A DNA stretch of 64,000 nt from Augochlora pura (GCF_028453695.1 NC_135774.1:27218001-27282000); one strand, 5' to 3'. Counted from the first letter of the stretch, positions 42,240-55,275 are shown. The notes: generated by a model not told the origin, from the letters alone. Program-made: numbers and translations.

Positions 42240-42740
42240 ATTAATAATTGTCCAATAAATGGCATTTTTTAGTATTGATACAATATTGATATATAGTAAA
42301 TTGCAAAGTGGATTTATAGAACACAATTTTCTGTGGCTCATACAAAAGTAGTGCCCTTCTCCCATTTAATAAACACAAATTGCGAAATGGATTTATAAAA
42401 CGTCGTTTCCAATAGCCCGTCACAAATTAATGAATTTTTAAGCTCTGACGGCTCTGGCCAATTGATCCTGTCGCCCCTCTCGTGTCCATTGAATATAAAT
42501 CGCAATGCGGTATCATAAAATAGAATTGTCAATAACTTATACAAATTAATGAATTTTTAAAGACTGAAGGATCTGGACGATTAATCCTGTCAGGTTGCCT
42601 GTATTCGCTGTGTATAAATTGCAGAGCGCATTTATGAAGGAAAATGTACCACGACTCGAACGAAGTTAATGAATTTTTAAGTATTGACGTGTCTGGACAA
42701 TTAAAGCTGTCGCTCTTTTCATACTCGCTAAATGAACACT
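42240..42740. repeat. about 120-bp tandem array, roughly four diverged units
   Basis: TTAATGAATTTTTAA recurs at 42427, 42546 and 42666 (spacing 119 and 120), each followed by TCTGGACAATTAATCCTGTC-like sequence and by TATAAATTGCAAAGCGGATT-like sequence. A more diverged unit precedes them. Confidence 0.8.
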
Positions 42741-42789
42741 GTGAAGTAAGTACTCAATACTCAATAACCGATATTTATTTTTTATAGTA

Positions 42790-42940
42790 ATATTTGATGT
42801 GAATTATATTTATATTTATATTTCACATGAATTATATTTGTATTTATATTCATATTTACATTTCACACGAATTATATTTATATTTACATTTCATATGAAT
42901 TATATGTATATCTATATTTATATTTATATTTCATACGACT
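42790..42940. repeat. TATATTTATATTTCA tandem low-complexity repeat
   Basis: Repeats of GAATTATATTTATATTTA and TTTCACATGAATTATATT. Confidence 0.85.
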
Positions 42941-44248
42941 ATCACGTGTCATACGGTAAAGTGCAATTCAGGAAAATTGTCCTGCTTGCTGCGCGAACAA
43001 AGAAAATTTCCAAAAACCGTGGTCCGATGAAAATTGAAATTCATCCAGCCCGGTCGCGTAACCTCGTTAAGGAACGGATTCCAAGCGCGATCGCGTCTCC
43101 TCCATTCGGCGAAGTGGCCGGCCGAACAAAAAGTGTAACGAGTTTCGATTACCGGGAACCCGGTGCTGCATAAGCGAGCACGGATCGCGCCTGCACCGTA
43201 TAGAATCGAATGGAAAGCCGGGAGATCCGGGACCGCGGGATTCAGCGCATGTTAATAATCTTTGCCGGTGGAAGATGCGGCTCGAAAATCATTTCTATTC
43301 GATTGGCAAGAAAGGTGCCATTACCGGGGCCCATTCCGGTGGCTCGTAAACAATCGATAACGCGGCGCTCCGGAAATCGTTTCTCAACGAATGCCGTAAC
43401 AACCGTCGAACGATCCTCCTATTATCGCCGATATTTCTTCATTGTTCGCTGAACTGTATAAATCATTTTTAATTGTCCGGTCGACGGTGTCTTGTTGTCG
43501 ACGCTTATTATGGTGGTCACCTCGGTATTCGAGAGATCCAGGGGGGGGAATATATGAATTAATTAATGCAGTCGGTTAGGATAATTGTCAATTAACCTTT
43601 TAAGTGATCCGTGATACTGGAGAATCTGTGCGAGAATTGCTTGGCGTTTCTATTTCTGTTATTTAATGATTTTTAAAGCAATATCTATCTTTTTTTCTTC
43701 TTCAATATCTTCTTTTTTTCTAAAATCTGTTGAATATGTTTTGTTGCATCGTAAAAACTTCCTAACGCTTCCTAATTAAAATTTGCCTTCAGCGCTTATT
43801 AAAATCACAGACATAATTCTAATATCTTATCATAAGTCTACTAAACAAAATCTAATAATTTTTTAAACAAGAAACTAACCCGCGTCAACAATCAACAACA
43901 AAAACGAATCGATTTCTCAGAAATCTCCGATCACGACGAGAAAGCGAAGGGTAGAAAAACCGAGCGCAACGAATTAAAGAAAATGGCGGCGGAGGGGCGC
44001 GAAGGGAAAGCGTTTCCCCGAACCGGTGATCCGAACGAAACCGGAAGGTGGCTAGGAAAGCCGCGGGAGCGGCCTGAAAATCAAGATTTATCCGGAAATC
44101 GTGGGCACCGCGGCTCACGCGATCAAGGAATCTTCCGCGTGCGTGCATAAGCGCAGCACCGCTTTGCTCCGCTTTGCACCGCGCTGCACCGCGCGTTTTC
44201 ACTGCAACCCGAGTGCACGAGAGGCGAGGCTCACCGTTTCTCCATCCC

Positions 44249-44252
44249 CCTC

Positions 44253-44283
<31 letters not shown>

Positions 44284-44284
44284 T
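44249..44284. repeat. (CT)n microsatellite
   Basis: TCTCTCTCTC with CCC interruptions. Confidence 0.9.
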
Positions 44285-45937
44285 GTGCGCGGTGTCCCCT
44301 TACAGATTTCTATGCAACTATAATTAGGTAACCGACACCGGTCTCCTAAGGAATCCCTGTTAGCCGTGGAGCTATGCCGGCGCGGAAAGTGGCGCGAATA
44401 TTTTCGTCGCGAGGAAAGCCGAAATTAAACGCCGGTGCCGCACTTTTACCAGCCGGCCACCACCGGGCCACGCCGCCGCGCGTGTATACTTAACCGGCTT
44501 CCTCTTTGCTCTTTCTGTTCTTTCGCTCCTTCGCTCGCTCTTTCGCTCTTTCGCTCGTCGAGCACCGTCTCCGTCTCGTTCCTACTCCGCTTCTCCTCTT
44601 CCTCGACTTTTTTACCAAGCCCGATGCCGAGGACGCTCTCTTTCCCCCCGCTGGTCCGCCAGCGACGGCCTCGAACTATGCTAAAAGGCGCCATTGTTTC
44701 GGGGATTCGCGACTTGACCTCTCGAGGACTCTATTTTAATTAACAGTTCGCTCCTCTGAAATCTCATTCGACTCTGCCGCAGCTGGTTACTGTCAACTGG
44801 CTGAGTAACCGGTTGATTGGTAAGGCTGATACTAACCCCTTAACTTAGCGTGTGTTTGTTGAGCAAATAACGCGTCGCTTTATAAGTTAATTGTCTTGTT
44901 TTAACACGTGCGTCGCCGGTGTCGAGCATGTTTTATATTTCATTTGATGAACGTCGAACGAATTTTGTGAATATAATTATTGAAAATCGGAATATGTAAC
45001 ATAATATTTCGAGAATTTAAAATTCTTCATGGTTTCGGTTTGCTTTCAAAGGATAATTACATTTGAATACATAGGCGTAGACCTATGAAGGTGTGACTTG
45101 CATATACATATATAGTCTCGGCTCTTTGTTAATTATTTCCCGAAGGAAGAGTTTGAAACAAAGATGTCAAGAAGATTAAAATTAATCTCGCAAGGGAATC
45201 TCAATGGGCGTGGTCTATACAGCTATGGCATCAATAGGCGTGGCCTAGTGGCCCTGCAGAGCAGTCTACACGCTATCAATCTCTATTTCTTCTTATAAAC
45301 AGAACGAATAACTCGTATACGTCAAAACGTAAATTCTCTATCTGTCAATTTAGTTTTATCTGCATCCTCAACACTCTCATTGTTACTCATAACGTAATAA
45401 AATATCTATAATTATATCTACTATTAATTCCCTGTACATTAGCAAGTCCCTCCATAAAAGAATAAATCAATAACCAACTAAATAATTAACGAGCCTCTAC
45501 AGTTCCTTCGTCAAGCGTCTAAAACAGAAACCGCATCCTCTTCCAGCAGAATGAAATTCAATCGAGCCGGGAGAACAAAGGCTGGAGCAATCCTCCATAA
45601 AACTGCAAGTGCATTCCGCGTCTTAAAAGCGCGCGACAACTCGTTAAGAAGCGGAATCACTTTCCGCCAGCCGTCCAGTTCCGTCTCCTCCGGCCCGAGG
45701 ACGAAGTCCTTGACCCCCGACCTCGGGTACCTGGGCCACCCGGTTACCGGATATCGGGTTAACCGGGCGCACTTTAGGACCGGCGTCTCGTTTCGCGCTT
45801 TCTCGCGGGAAAAAACTTGTTTGAATACTCGGACACGGCAGAGCCATCGCTGGCAGCCGACCGGCTAGCTTCGCGAGAGAGACGGCGGTTAGAGGGGCGA
45901 GGGACGTCCTTGTCTTCCCTTTCGTTTTCTGCCGGAG

Positions 45938-46488
45938 TCGTTGTTACGCGATAAAATGATAGGACATTTGATTAGGATCTTTGCTTTTCTCTTTACCGTA
46001 ATTCTCGGGGTCTTTTAAAAAGTTTTTAATTACATTTCGATCTCTCCCTATTAATTTCGATATTTTCGAAATGCTTGCATCGTTTTTTAAATTTAAAATA
46101 ATTTTTTCCTCGGTTTTCTTTAATTCGGTACCGCGGCCCATTTTGAAAGATGCAAGCTAATATTTTTAAATATCTAATTACTTAATCTTTATTATTCGCT
46201 GCTTATTACTGAAAAATAAACTATTCGAATATTATTTGATGTTAGTCTTTCAGCAGGCGCTTTGCTACCGATTTCTCTGTTCCTACTGTTCTATCATGTC
46301 GTCGCACCCGGTTTTCACATAAACAGATACAATTCTTGAAAAACCACGTAAAAAGTGATCGCTGTTTCGCGTATTACTGAAACAAGGATCCTGTTTACAT
46401 AGCTACATGCAAAACCTTTCTATACATTATCGGTTTTGAGAAACACGAACAATTCTGGGGTGTCCTATCATTTTGTCGCGCAGCTGTA
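45938..46488 (-). mobile_element. Tc3-like DNA transposon, internally deleted
   Basis: Terminal inverted repeats ACGCGATAAAATGATAGGAC (left) and GTCCTATCATTTTGTCGCGC (right). A minus-strand open frame from 46141 encodes the transposase N-terminus and then runs straight into the left terminal repeat, so most of the transposase gene is gone. The right end shares about 70 bp with the MITE at 29287-29402. Outer boundaries are approximate. Confidence 0.8.
45944..46141 (-). pseudogene. Tc3-like transposase, N-terminal fragment
   Basis: 65 codons from ATG at 46141: MGRGTELKKTEEKIILNLKN, then a helix-turn-helix-like DASISKISKLIGRDRNVIKN, then FLKDPENYGKEKSKDPNQ. The start and the NVIKNFLKDPENYG pattern are typical of the DNA-binding region of Tc1/Tc3-type transposases. 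The catalytic DDE domain is absent. The last residues derive from the terminal repeat. Confidence 0.8.
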
Positions 46489-49400
46489 CAATGGTCGGAA
46501 CGAGTGCCGAACGCGTGACGCGGACGGGCGACGATTTCTGACGGGGTTTCGACGGGAAAAGCGGCGCACTCTGCTCGGTCGTGCGATGACAAACGGCGTC
46601 GCGGACGACGGGTTCTGTTTGCGGAGGCATCGCGGCAGCGCGCGTTCCTCGCGCCGAGCCGGCAAGCGGAGGAGAACCGGGGGGCCACCGGGATTTATAT
46701 AAAACCGGCGGAAAGGCGAGCGGCGCGCGCCTCCGAAGTCGGATCACGGAGTAACAAAAATCGCTTGGCCCCGGTTCAACTATTCCAGGAACGAAGAAAC
46801 GTTTAGGTGGCCCCGGTAAAAATGGAGTAAGAGCGCGCGGACGAGGACAGGGGGTGTCCGCGCGCGACGCGGAATAGACGCGGACCTCGGGGGATGACAG
46901 GTGTAAATGATGGACTGCCGCAACGACGCCGCGACCGCGCCTCCTGTCCGCGTTTATCATTTACAATGCGATCGCCCGCGGGGAAATGTTTTTAAAGCTG
47001 CTTTATGGACGCCGCGGTTTTCTATTCGCAGAATTGCAGGGTGGGGCATCTTTGAATTACCGATCCCTTTTGTTTGTTATTAACGCTATATTCATCGAAT
47101 AAACTGGGTCGAATTTTTGTTTCCTTTATTTTCTTCGTTTCTGATTTAATTGGATCTTTTTAGTCTTTATTCTGTTCATTTTTAAATTATACTTATAGAA
47201 TAATATATGTTAAATTCTTCTATTCTTTTACTTTGTTGATTTTATAACTAAAATAAGGAAAATAAGATTATAATAAAATTTAAGACAACGTATTCGATAA
47301 ATACAATTCGAAAATAAGCAAAATGAAGGAAACGAATTAAATATGTCTTATCCGTCGAATATAATTGAAAAGTAAGGCAAATAAAATAATAAAAAAATTG
47401 AATATGTAATTCGATAAATATAATATTAAATATTAAATGAAGCTTTGGTAAGTCCACAGTAATCCGCGCCACCGAAAATTCTTGGCCGGCGACTTGCAAA
47501 TTCCGGAAGCGAGACAGGGGCAATCGAAAGACTAATGTCCACTTTCGTCGCCCCGCGTCGAAAGAAGCGTTTAAACCGCGATCCACCAAAAACCCCGAAC
47601 GATCAATCTTCGAGCAGAAGCGTCGCGCCCGTCGCGCATATCTCGAGCAATCAATTTTCTGGCCGATCCCCGCCGCGGACTCCTCGAAATCCGGAGCATC
47701 TGCGTGAACAAAACGGAGCCGAATGGCCGGTCGAGTGCCGCGGACAGTCTCTCGGTCCGGCACGGCGCGAAGAGGGGGGTCGCCGCGGCTTAATGAAGAC
47801 GGAACGTTGTTTCGCAGAAGCGTGACAAATTTACTCGGCGGCCACGCTGTTCGTTATCGTGATTAATAATCGCGGAACAACGGTGCCCCGCGAAACCGGT
47901 GATCGCGAGAGCCCGTTCGGTGCCAGCCGGCTCTACCGAGAAACACGGTCCGCCAGACGGGTGCCTCGTCGTCGTTCGACAATTGGCCTGGCAGACGGAG
48001 CAACGTCAGAGAAGAGCATTCCCTGATTCCAGCGTTCCCGCTGTCAGCGCGCGAACGAGATGGAAAAGATTCTCGAGCCGCGGCATCTGTCGATTCTCCC
48101 TTCTTTGTTCGGCCGAGCCGGCGCGACGAGAGCGAAAGGATCCGCGATTTTTGCGAGCCGACCGCGACGGTGATTTTTTTATTTGGTTCGCGCATTTTTC
48201 TCGGTCTCGCGGAATGTCGAAAGATCCCATCTGTTCGCGCCAATTTATTCGCGATTTTTCGTGTTATTTTTAGGCTCGTTTCGAAGCTCGGCAAATTCTC
48301 GCTGTTTTCCAGCTGAATGTTCTATTTTATTCTCGTGAATACTCTCTGATCGCCACGTTGATAATCTTAAAAATAAAGTTGAATTTAAGTATTTTATTTA
48401 GAGAAATTGTAATTCAGATATTACTGTTTGAATTACTAAAAATATTTTATTGACTGCTCGTGCAATGCCGGGCGACTGAAAATGTCCATTCTTTAAAGTA
48501 TTCATGACACGTAATTCAAAATCAAAGATACAATTATAAAATTTATTTGCATTCTTAAATCTGAATAAAATCAATTTTAAATGTAACAACGTGACTTCTA
48601 ATTTAATTTAACTATCTGATATTGTATTAGAAATTATATCCATTTTTATAAACTGCTACGACAACCCTAAACTATACCGCCTGTTGTATTAACAAGTTCA
48701 ATTATAATTATAATTACAATCGCAAATATTAATTATCTTTCCAATACTCATACGTTTTATAAATCCTAACACAATTAAAAATACCTAAACAGATAAATAT
48801 TAATTTCCAAATCCGAGAACATAATTCCTCGAAAGTGTTCAACTCGCAGATCAAATTTAATACCTCAGAAATGAAAGTCTCTAAGCTCTGCCATTAGGAA
48901 AATGTTACACCGAGGAGCATTTTCTTCCTCGTTTTATTAACACTTCGTGGCACACAAGGCGGTAAACTTTTGTAACGTTTCGAAACGTAAGGAAAAGTTC
49001 AACTCTCTCGCAGGGAGAACGTTGTTTAATAAGGAACTTCTGCGATGCAGCCAGCTGCGATGAGAAAATGGATTACCGGGCGGATTAAAAATAGTAGAAC
49101 TTCGTGCAGGAAAGGCGCGAACCGCCGGCGGTATTTCTGTGCCGCGAGAAAATCAATTTCCCGGCGACCGAAGATGGAAGTTTCTTTTTATACTTTCGAA
49201 ATGCCGAAGGTGAGTCGGGCGCGGAGGAAAAGCCGGCGGGAGACGTGTCCCGGGAGATGACAGGCGGTCGGAATTTGAAATAACGTCGGCGGCCGTCCCG
49301 CGGGTATCGCGGGTGGCGCGCGAAATTTGGCACGGCGTTCGATATCGTGGGCGGGCGCGCGGATCGGCGAAACGAGGCGCAGAAAATTCAGAAAGTTCCA

Positions 49401-49637
49401 GATGCTCCCGTCCGGTGCTGCCCGGTGGTAAACAGGATACGGTGTACACGTCCATCGATCCATGGGACCAGCCGCTTTGTCACCGACCTGTCTCTCTCGT
49501 TTGATACGTAAATCCGTCGCGGCCCGACACGCCGTCCCCGTATCGCGCTTTATTTGCATTTAATGGACTTTCCGCCGGTTCGTTGGCGGACGACGTGCCG
49601 GCAAACAGTTTACCCGCTGGGCGAGGAATCGAATATA
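46489..49637. other. gene-free stretch
   Basis: Alternates GC-rich (46.5-47.0, 47.5-48.3, 49.0-49.5 kb) and AT-rich DNA. No splice-supported exon, RNA gene or repeat recognised. Confidence 0.45.
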
Positions 49638-50494
49638 TAGGGTTTTCCCGGTAAGGGCGGGTCGATTTTGAAATGGAATAAAATGAAACTTTTTTTTATT
49701 CGAAAGGCCCGTGTATGCCATTATATATGGAATATGGCATCGTTCAAATGTCCCCAGCGGCTTTGCAGGGTGGCACGTATCAGAGAGATCCAAATTATCA
49801 ATGACTTTGCCGCATAGCTCCTGAATTTGAGCGATGGCTTGGGCTACGTTGACTTTGAGAGCGTCGGTCGATTGTGGTTTACTGGTATAGACCCGCGACT
49901 TCAGAAAACCCCACAAGAAGAAGTCTAGAGGGGTCAAATCGCACGATCTTGGTGGTCAATTCCAGTCAGCGAATAAACGGCGTTGTCTGTGCTCATTGAC
50001 TTTGAGCTCCTGGGTCAGTTGGATCTTGTACAGGTGTAGGCCCAAGTCCAGACGCAAAATTCGCCAAGTTGAAGACTGCGAAAGACCAAGTTCTTGCGCA
50101 CGGCGAGGAATTGACTGCCTCGGGTTCTCCTGCACACTTTCACGGACAGCGACGATCTTCTCGGCCGATCTGGCTTTCCGTTGACGCACGAGTGTTGACC
50201 GATCATTTACCGAATCGGTCGTCTAGAATTTGGCCACCAAACGTTGGAGGGTCGACTTCGAAGGGCCACCGCTTCTACCATAAAATGGGCGCAACGCGCG
50301 CAACGTTTTCACTAACGAACACTCATTTTGATAATACAATTTTATCATTTCCCGTGCTTCTCGATCGTGCAACTTGCCACGGTGATTTGGCATAACCGAC
50401 TGAATTGTAAACAACAGATTTAATCGACGCATTCAAAACGACATGGCCGCTACAGACTGTCAACATCGACCTGTCCCTATTGGGAAACCCTCTA
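49638..50494 (-). mobile_element. mariner-like DNA transposon, internally deleted (about 857 bp)
   Basis: Left end TATAGGGTTTTCCCGGTAAG and the reverse of the right end, TAGAGGGTTTCCCAATAGGG, are imperfect inverted repeats of about 34 bp that both begin with TA, the Tc1/mariner target site. The transposase remnants lie between them on the minus strand. Full-length relatives are about 1.3 kb, so roughly a third is missing. Confidence 0.85.
49640..50393 (-). pseudogene. mariner-superfamily transposase, broken
   Basis: From ATG at 50393 the frame encodes an N-terminal helix-turn-helix region (MPNHRGKLHDREAREMIKLY ... STLQRLVAKF). An in-frame TAG stop follows, then a second DNA-binding part (KARSAEKIVAVRESV ... 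LGLSQSSTWRIL ... YKIQLTQELKVNEHRQ) ending at FADWN near 49956. There the catalytic core is deleted with a frame change, and the sequence resumes at RSCDLTPLDFFLWGF, which carries the expected third catalytic Asp. The first two catalytic acidic residues are lost. Inactive on three counts: stop, frameshift and deletion. Confidence 0.9.
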
Positions 50495-50879
50495 TTTCGA
50501 ACCGGTGCAGCGGACGTTTCATTAAAACTGCATCCATTCCGGTGCGGCGTCGCTGCGCAACGGTTCCTCGCGAACCCCGTTCTTCGCTCGGAGTGATCTG
50601 ATCGACGATACTCCCACTGTATATGTATACGATCCGCAGATCCGTATCTCGGCTAATGGTGGTTGGATTTCTTGGTTTTCAACGCGAGCAGTAAATCTAC
50701 GATCCAAGGAGGATGTAAACGGAAATGTCATTTGTCAACGACGAGAGACGTCAAGTGCATAGTTGCGTAAAGATGAAAGATGGATTGATGTTCTCTTGTT
50801 TGTTTACCAGTGACTTTTATAACTATAGAATTAGTGGTATTTATCAAACGTTTTTAAACATAATAAAAATTATCATGCC

Positions 50880-51071
50880 ACGTTTTAAAATAATCTTTAT
50901 CAAATCTACTAATATTTAAAAAATTGTTAAGAGCTATTATCTGTTACACAAGTCATAAAATTCAATTTCATAATGTATAAAATGCTCCAGGTTGTATAAA
51001 ATGGAAACACTGTAAGTCTGAAGAAATATTTTGGATTTCCAGTTAAAATGGCTCCGACTGCAAAGGTTTAA
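50880..51071 (+). mobile_element. TTAA element, family B, right part
   Basis: Shares AATTGTTAAGAGCTATTA, TTCATAATGTATAAAATGCT and GGATTTCCAGTTAAAATGGC with the element at 2442. Ends CCGACTGCAAAGGTTTAA. Left end decayed; start approximate. Confidence 0.65.
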
Positions 51072-52239
51072 ATTTACCATTTCTTCGTAACACATCTCAT
51101 TGTATTCTAAATCGGCTTCTAAATTCCATCAGTAAAATCGTCAATTCGATGCACAAAATCGACAAAAGCGTTTCACAAATAAATTCCTAAAAGAGTCCAG
51201 GGGTGGTAGCTAAGCATCCAAGTATAGTCCAGCATCCTGAAGAGCGAGGCGATGAAGATCTCGTAAACGGTTGCATAAAATTAGATAAAATCCCGTCGCA
51301 GGTTCCGCGAACCAGGAAGCGGCTCGATTAAGAGGTCAATCTTCTCGATTCCGGTTCCCGCCCCCGCCTGAACCAAGATCCTCGGTGTCGGCGTAGAACC
51401 GACCAGCATTCCGAGGGCAGTGGGTGCGATTGGAAACCGGACACTCTGTCTGGTTTTCCCGAAGAGCTCGGATCGCCAAGGGGACATCTTTTTGGGGACA
51501 GATCGGAGATACCGGAGGAGCAGTTCTCGGTTTTCCGGCGAGCTCGGACGAGCCGTGCCGTGGCCGGGATGAGACGGGACGAGACGAGACGAGCCGAGAC
51601 GAGCCTAGCCGAGCCAAGACCAGCCGCGGAGAGGCGGGTGAACGACCTGCGGGGAATTGGTATTCGCGGCATTCCGCCGCGAACGATGAGGATGACCGAC
51701 TGCGCGCGCTCTCCGTGCGCTCTCTCTCTCTCTCTCTCTCCCCCAATTATTCTCGCGCATCCCCGCCATGGGCACTATGGCACAATGAATGGGAGAGTCT
51801 CGCTCGGTTTCGTTTCCTACGAGGAGACCGGTGCAGCGCCGGTCCCAAGGTCACCGGAAGCCGCGGGGAAAATTAACCTGCTTCCACGGAGCGGAGCGAC
51901 GAGGGAACACGCGATTCCCGGATTCCTGCCACCGCTTTTTGCCGCCGCCGTTTCCCCCTTCGGCCTTGGACTCGCGGACACCTTATCGACACGGTCACCC
52001 TTCGTGCCCTTTGGGCTCGCTGCCGTCATCTGTCCAACGGGAACCATTCGTTGAGTTACAGTCGCTTTGAAAGCGTTTCCAAGGCAGACGATCTTCCTCT
52101 TTGCTAACGCTGATGGTATCATCAATTTAGCATTGACTGAATTTATGGTGGAATTTATGGGTGGATCACAGGGTGCTTACAGATGCCAAAATATTTTCAA
52201 AACGTGAAGAGACAGATTTATTATTATTATTATTCGAGA

Positions 52240-52450
52240 TTAACCCTTTGCAGTCGGAGCCATTTTAAGTGGAAATCCAAGATATTTGTTTAGACTCGTA
52301 GCGTTGCCATTTTATATAACTTGGAACACTATATATATTATGGAATTGCATTTTGTGACTCGTGCGACAGTTTTTGTGCCAATAATTTTGATGAACAATC
52401 TACTGTTTTACTACACATCGAATCTATATGAAATTTTGCAAATTTTAAAG
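52240..52450 (+). mobile_element. TTAA element, family B, left part
   Basis: Starts TTAACCCTTTGCAGTCGGAG and matches the copy at 8354 through TATATTATGGAATTGCATTT. Right end not found; end coordinate approximate. Confidence 0.55.
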
Positions 52451-52890
52451 CACCAGTTTATTTATGATTTATTGCAGATCCAGATGCAACTTAGTCAACG
52501 ACTCGACGAACGGAAGAACGTTAGAGGGGTTCAAGAAAATCAAGACTGGTTCGAACGTTGCGCAAATGTTGACACAGGCATTGTAAAGAAGTCCGCGGAG
52601 TGTCTCTCGAAATTCATTAAGGGGCCACGAGTAAATCGTAGACAGCGTACTGGAGTATGTACAGAAAATTTACGCGCGCCTATTTATGCAAAACCCTTCC
52701 GCTTGTACAGCCTGTCTCGGGCTTAAATCGGCAAACTTTTAGACACCGATTTATTAACGTAATAAAACGAGCAAATTTCTCAGGCGGAAGTATCCATTTC
52801 AGGAATCAAAGTTTCGTGGGTCTGCATAAAAATCTCGTTTAGGAAATTTAGTGGCTCGACGAAAAGAAGCGGCTGCGCGGAGCATGCAAA

Positions 52891-53063
52891 TCAACCCTTT
52901 GACGTACCATTTTCATCGCAGTCACTGCGAAGGGATTAGAATTATCATAAGCATAAATTTCATATGTCTAAAAGTGCACTTTGTTGCATAAAATACAAAT
53001 ACTCTAAGCCAGAGAAGTTATTCTAAATTAACAGTTAAAATTGTTTCGAATGCAAAGGGTTAA
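52891..53063 (+). mobile_element. TTAA element, composite of C-type left end and B-type right end
   Basis: Left end TCAACCCTTTGACGTACCAT with CGCAGTCACTGCGAAGG matches the reverse of the right end of the element at 39935. The right end AATGCAAAGGGTTAA and CATAAAATACAAATACTCTA-type interior are family B. Confidence 0.6.
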
Positions 53064-53863
53064 ATACTAATAACAAGGGATTTTATTCCAGTTTTAAAGA
53101 ACGGAATAACATCGATATTTAATTATTTGTTGCTAGTAATTTCAATCGCGTGTCGCTACTCGTCGAAGTACGGAGAAGGGGTTAATGCGGACCGAGAGAT
53201 CCGCGTTGGGATCAACGGGTGACCACGTGTTCCCTCGGCCCTGCAGCTGCGGTTCACATGGTCGGCGAGAAAGTCAGTGTTGCGTTGCATTTGCGCGTAA
53301 CGCCCGATTATACTCTGCTCCGGCAACCTACGCGATACCCTCGTGAGAGACTCCGTTGTGTTTCGCGGATCGAAGCAGCCGACTTCCACCGTTCTGTTTT
53401 CAGACGCTGCTTATCCGACGATTCTCGGTTCGCGTAGGCACACTTTGGCGATCCTGTGTTTCTGCTGTTCCGCTCTCCCACGGTCCCCGAAAGGAAGCCA
53501 AGTTCGCCGGCCGCTATCGAAACCCGATTGAATTGCTTAACAAAGCGAATTATCCCTGCTTTCGATGTGAATCGCTGGATATACTCCGCCAGTCTATCGT
53601 GTGCCTCTATAAATATTTGAGAAATTATTCTCAACTAGTTCGAGCCTTCAGAGATTTTTCTATAATATAATACATTCTTTTCTATTAATATAAAATTTGA
53701 TTATAAGAGATTTTTGTTATTAAGAGTAGGAACTGATTTTTAATAGAAAATTAAATTCTAGGAGACTGTTGATAAAAATTTGTATATTCTGAATTATAGC
53801 AACTGCTTAATAGAAATTTAGCAGAATACATTGTAAAAGGGGTGAAGTTAATTACAATACATT

Positions 53864-54011
53864 TTGAACCCTTTAACTCGAGACCTAGAATAGCTCTTCT
53901 GATCATCCTGAGCATTTTAAATAATTTAATTATGTAGTAATTACACTTTTAAAAATATTTGAAATGTACAATTTTTAACGGTGCCTTAGAGGCTCGACTA
54001 TAAAGGGTTAA
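53864..54011. mobile_element. TTAA-type element, family H (148 bp)
   Basis: Left end TTGAACCCTTTAACTCGAGA; right end GAGGCTCGACTATAAAGGGTTAA in two pieces, whose reverse starts TTAACCCTTTATAGTCGAG. Inverted repeats, one terminal TTAA altered. Confidence 0.6.
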
Positions 54012-55275
54012 TCCAAAATTTAATTATATTTTAGTAACGTTGTCTGTGAAATTCGAAATTCTGTTGCCCGGCAGCTACGAGCCCGTAGAATGCAGATTTT
54101 TCGCATTCACTTCGTGGCAACAGCATCAGCGACACGCGACAAAGTGGAAAGTTCGGTGGATACGAGGCGGATTGCTATTTTGTCAGCGACTCATTAAAAT
54201 TCCTCGGACAGAGAATAAATCTCCTGTTGCAATCGCGCCAGGAAATTTGGACGTTGCACGAACGTCCGGCGGCCGCCGTCGCTTAATTGCGAATATTGTT
54301 GGCCGAAATCGAGAGCCGCCGTTGCAATTTGCGAAAGAGGAAGAGAAGGCCTTTCTAAAAAGCTGATACCACGGACGCCAAATTAAAAAGGCGACGAGCG
54401 AGGATGCTCGATCGCGTGAACGTCCACCGGAGCAAGACGCGATCGCCGGCGAAAATTAATGAACCGCGGTATTCGCGGTAACCCGTCCGTTTTGAAACCG
54501 TCCGTGGAACGCGCGGCCTGCCGGTAATGCAAAAAAAAAGTACTCTTTCCCGCTCATAAAGCACGCGATAATTAACTCCGAGCAGATAATGGAACGGCAA
54601 CGAAGAAATTCAGCTGTTTCCTTTTTTAAATTCTGTTGCGACAACCGGATCGTTCGAAATTAAGCTCTCAATTTCCGCGATAAAAGATCTTGGAGTTCTG
54701 AAATCCTAACAAGATTTAAAAGACCTAAAATCCTAATTTTTCAATTCTTAAAACTTGACAAGGCTTTAAAACAAAATTGTTTCCAGGAAATCGAATTATC
54801 GATGGAATAAAAATTCGATTAAAATGAAATATAGTTTCTTTCGATATAATTAATTTTAAGATACCATGCTAAATAAAAAGTGTCTAAAACACCCACTGAA
54901 TTAACTCATTATTACTTAAATAAAAATAAATTCACATTCTATCCTCTCAAGCTCTTTCTGCATACTATTATTCCGATAACGGCGCCGCGCCGGATCGCGT
55001 CAAGATGGCGGCCAAGAGCGGACGCGAAATCGTCGCAAAAAAGTTCGGTAGCTTTGTATGGAAAGTGAACGCGGCCCTGAGAATTTTCCCGCGGGCACCC
55101 ATAGGCGGCGAAGGGTTCCCAAAGGCTCGGAAGCTGGTCCCCGCCGGTGGTAGGAAAGATGGAACGGTGCCGGGACCTCGCATAAATAGCTCGCCTGTTT
55201 TCGATTCCACGGCGCGAAGCTTTAACCGAGCAGACGCGCCCCCGTCGGCGGGACAACAGTTCGATTCAGGATCGA

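Larger units (their letters stand above)
38706..45937. other. gene-free stretch with microsatellites and tandem repeats
   Basis: No supported coding region. Contains CT tracts (39160-39400), a 12-bp repeat (39764-39818), a TTAA element (39935-40161), TATTTATA low-complexity DNA (41030-41200, 42790-42940), a G run (41449-41467), a 120-bp array (42240-42740) and a CT run (44249-44284). Confidence 0.5.

Noticed and set aside
46427..46960. 177-codon minus-strand open frame
   Set aside because: It starts in GC-rich DNA and ends inside the Tc3-like terminal repeat; no family similarity.
52286..52726. 146-codon plus-strand open frame
   Set aside because: Begins inside a family B TTAA element and has no domain; most likely fortuitous.
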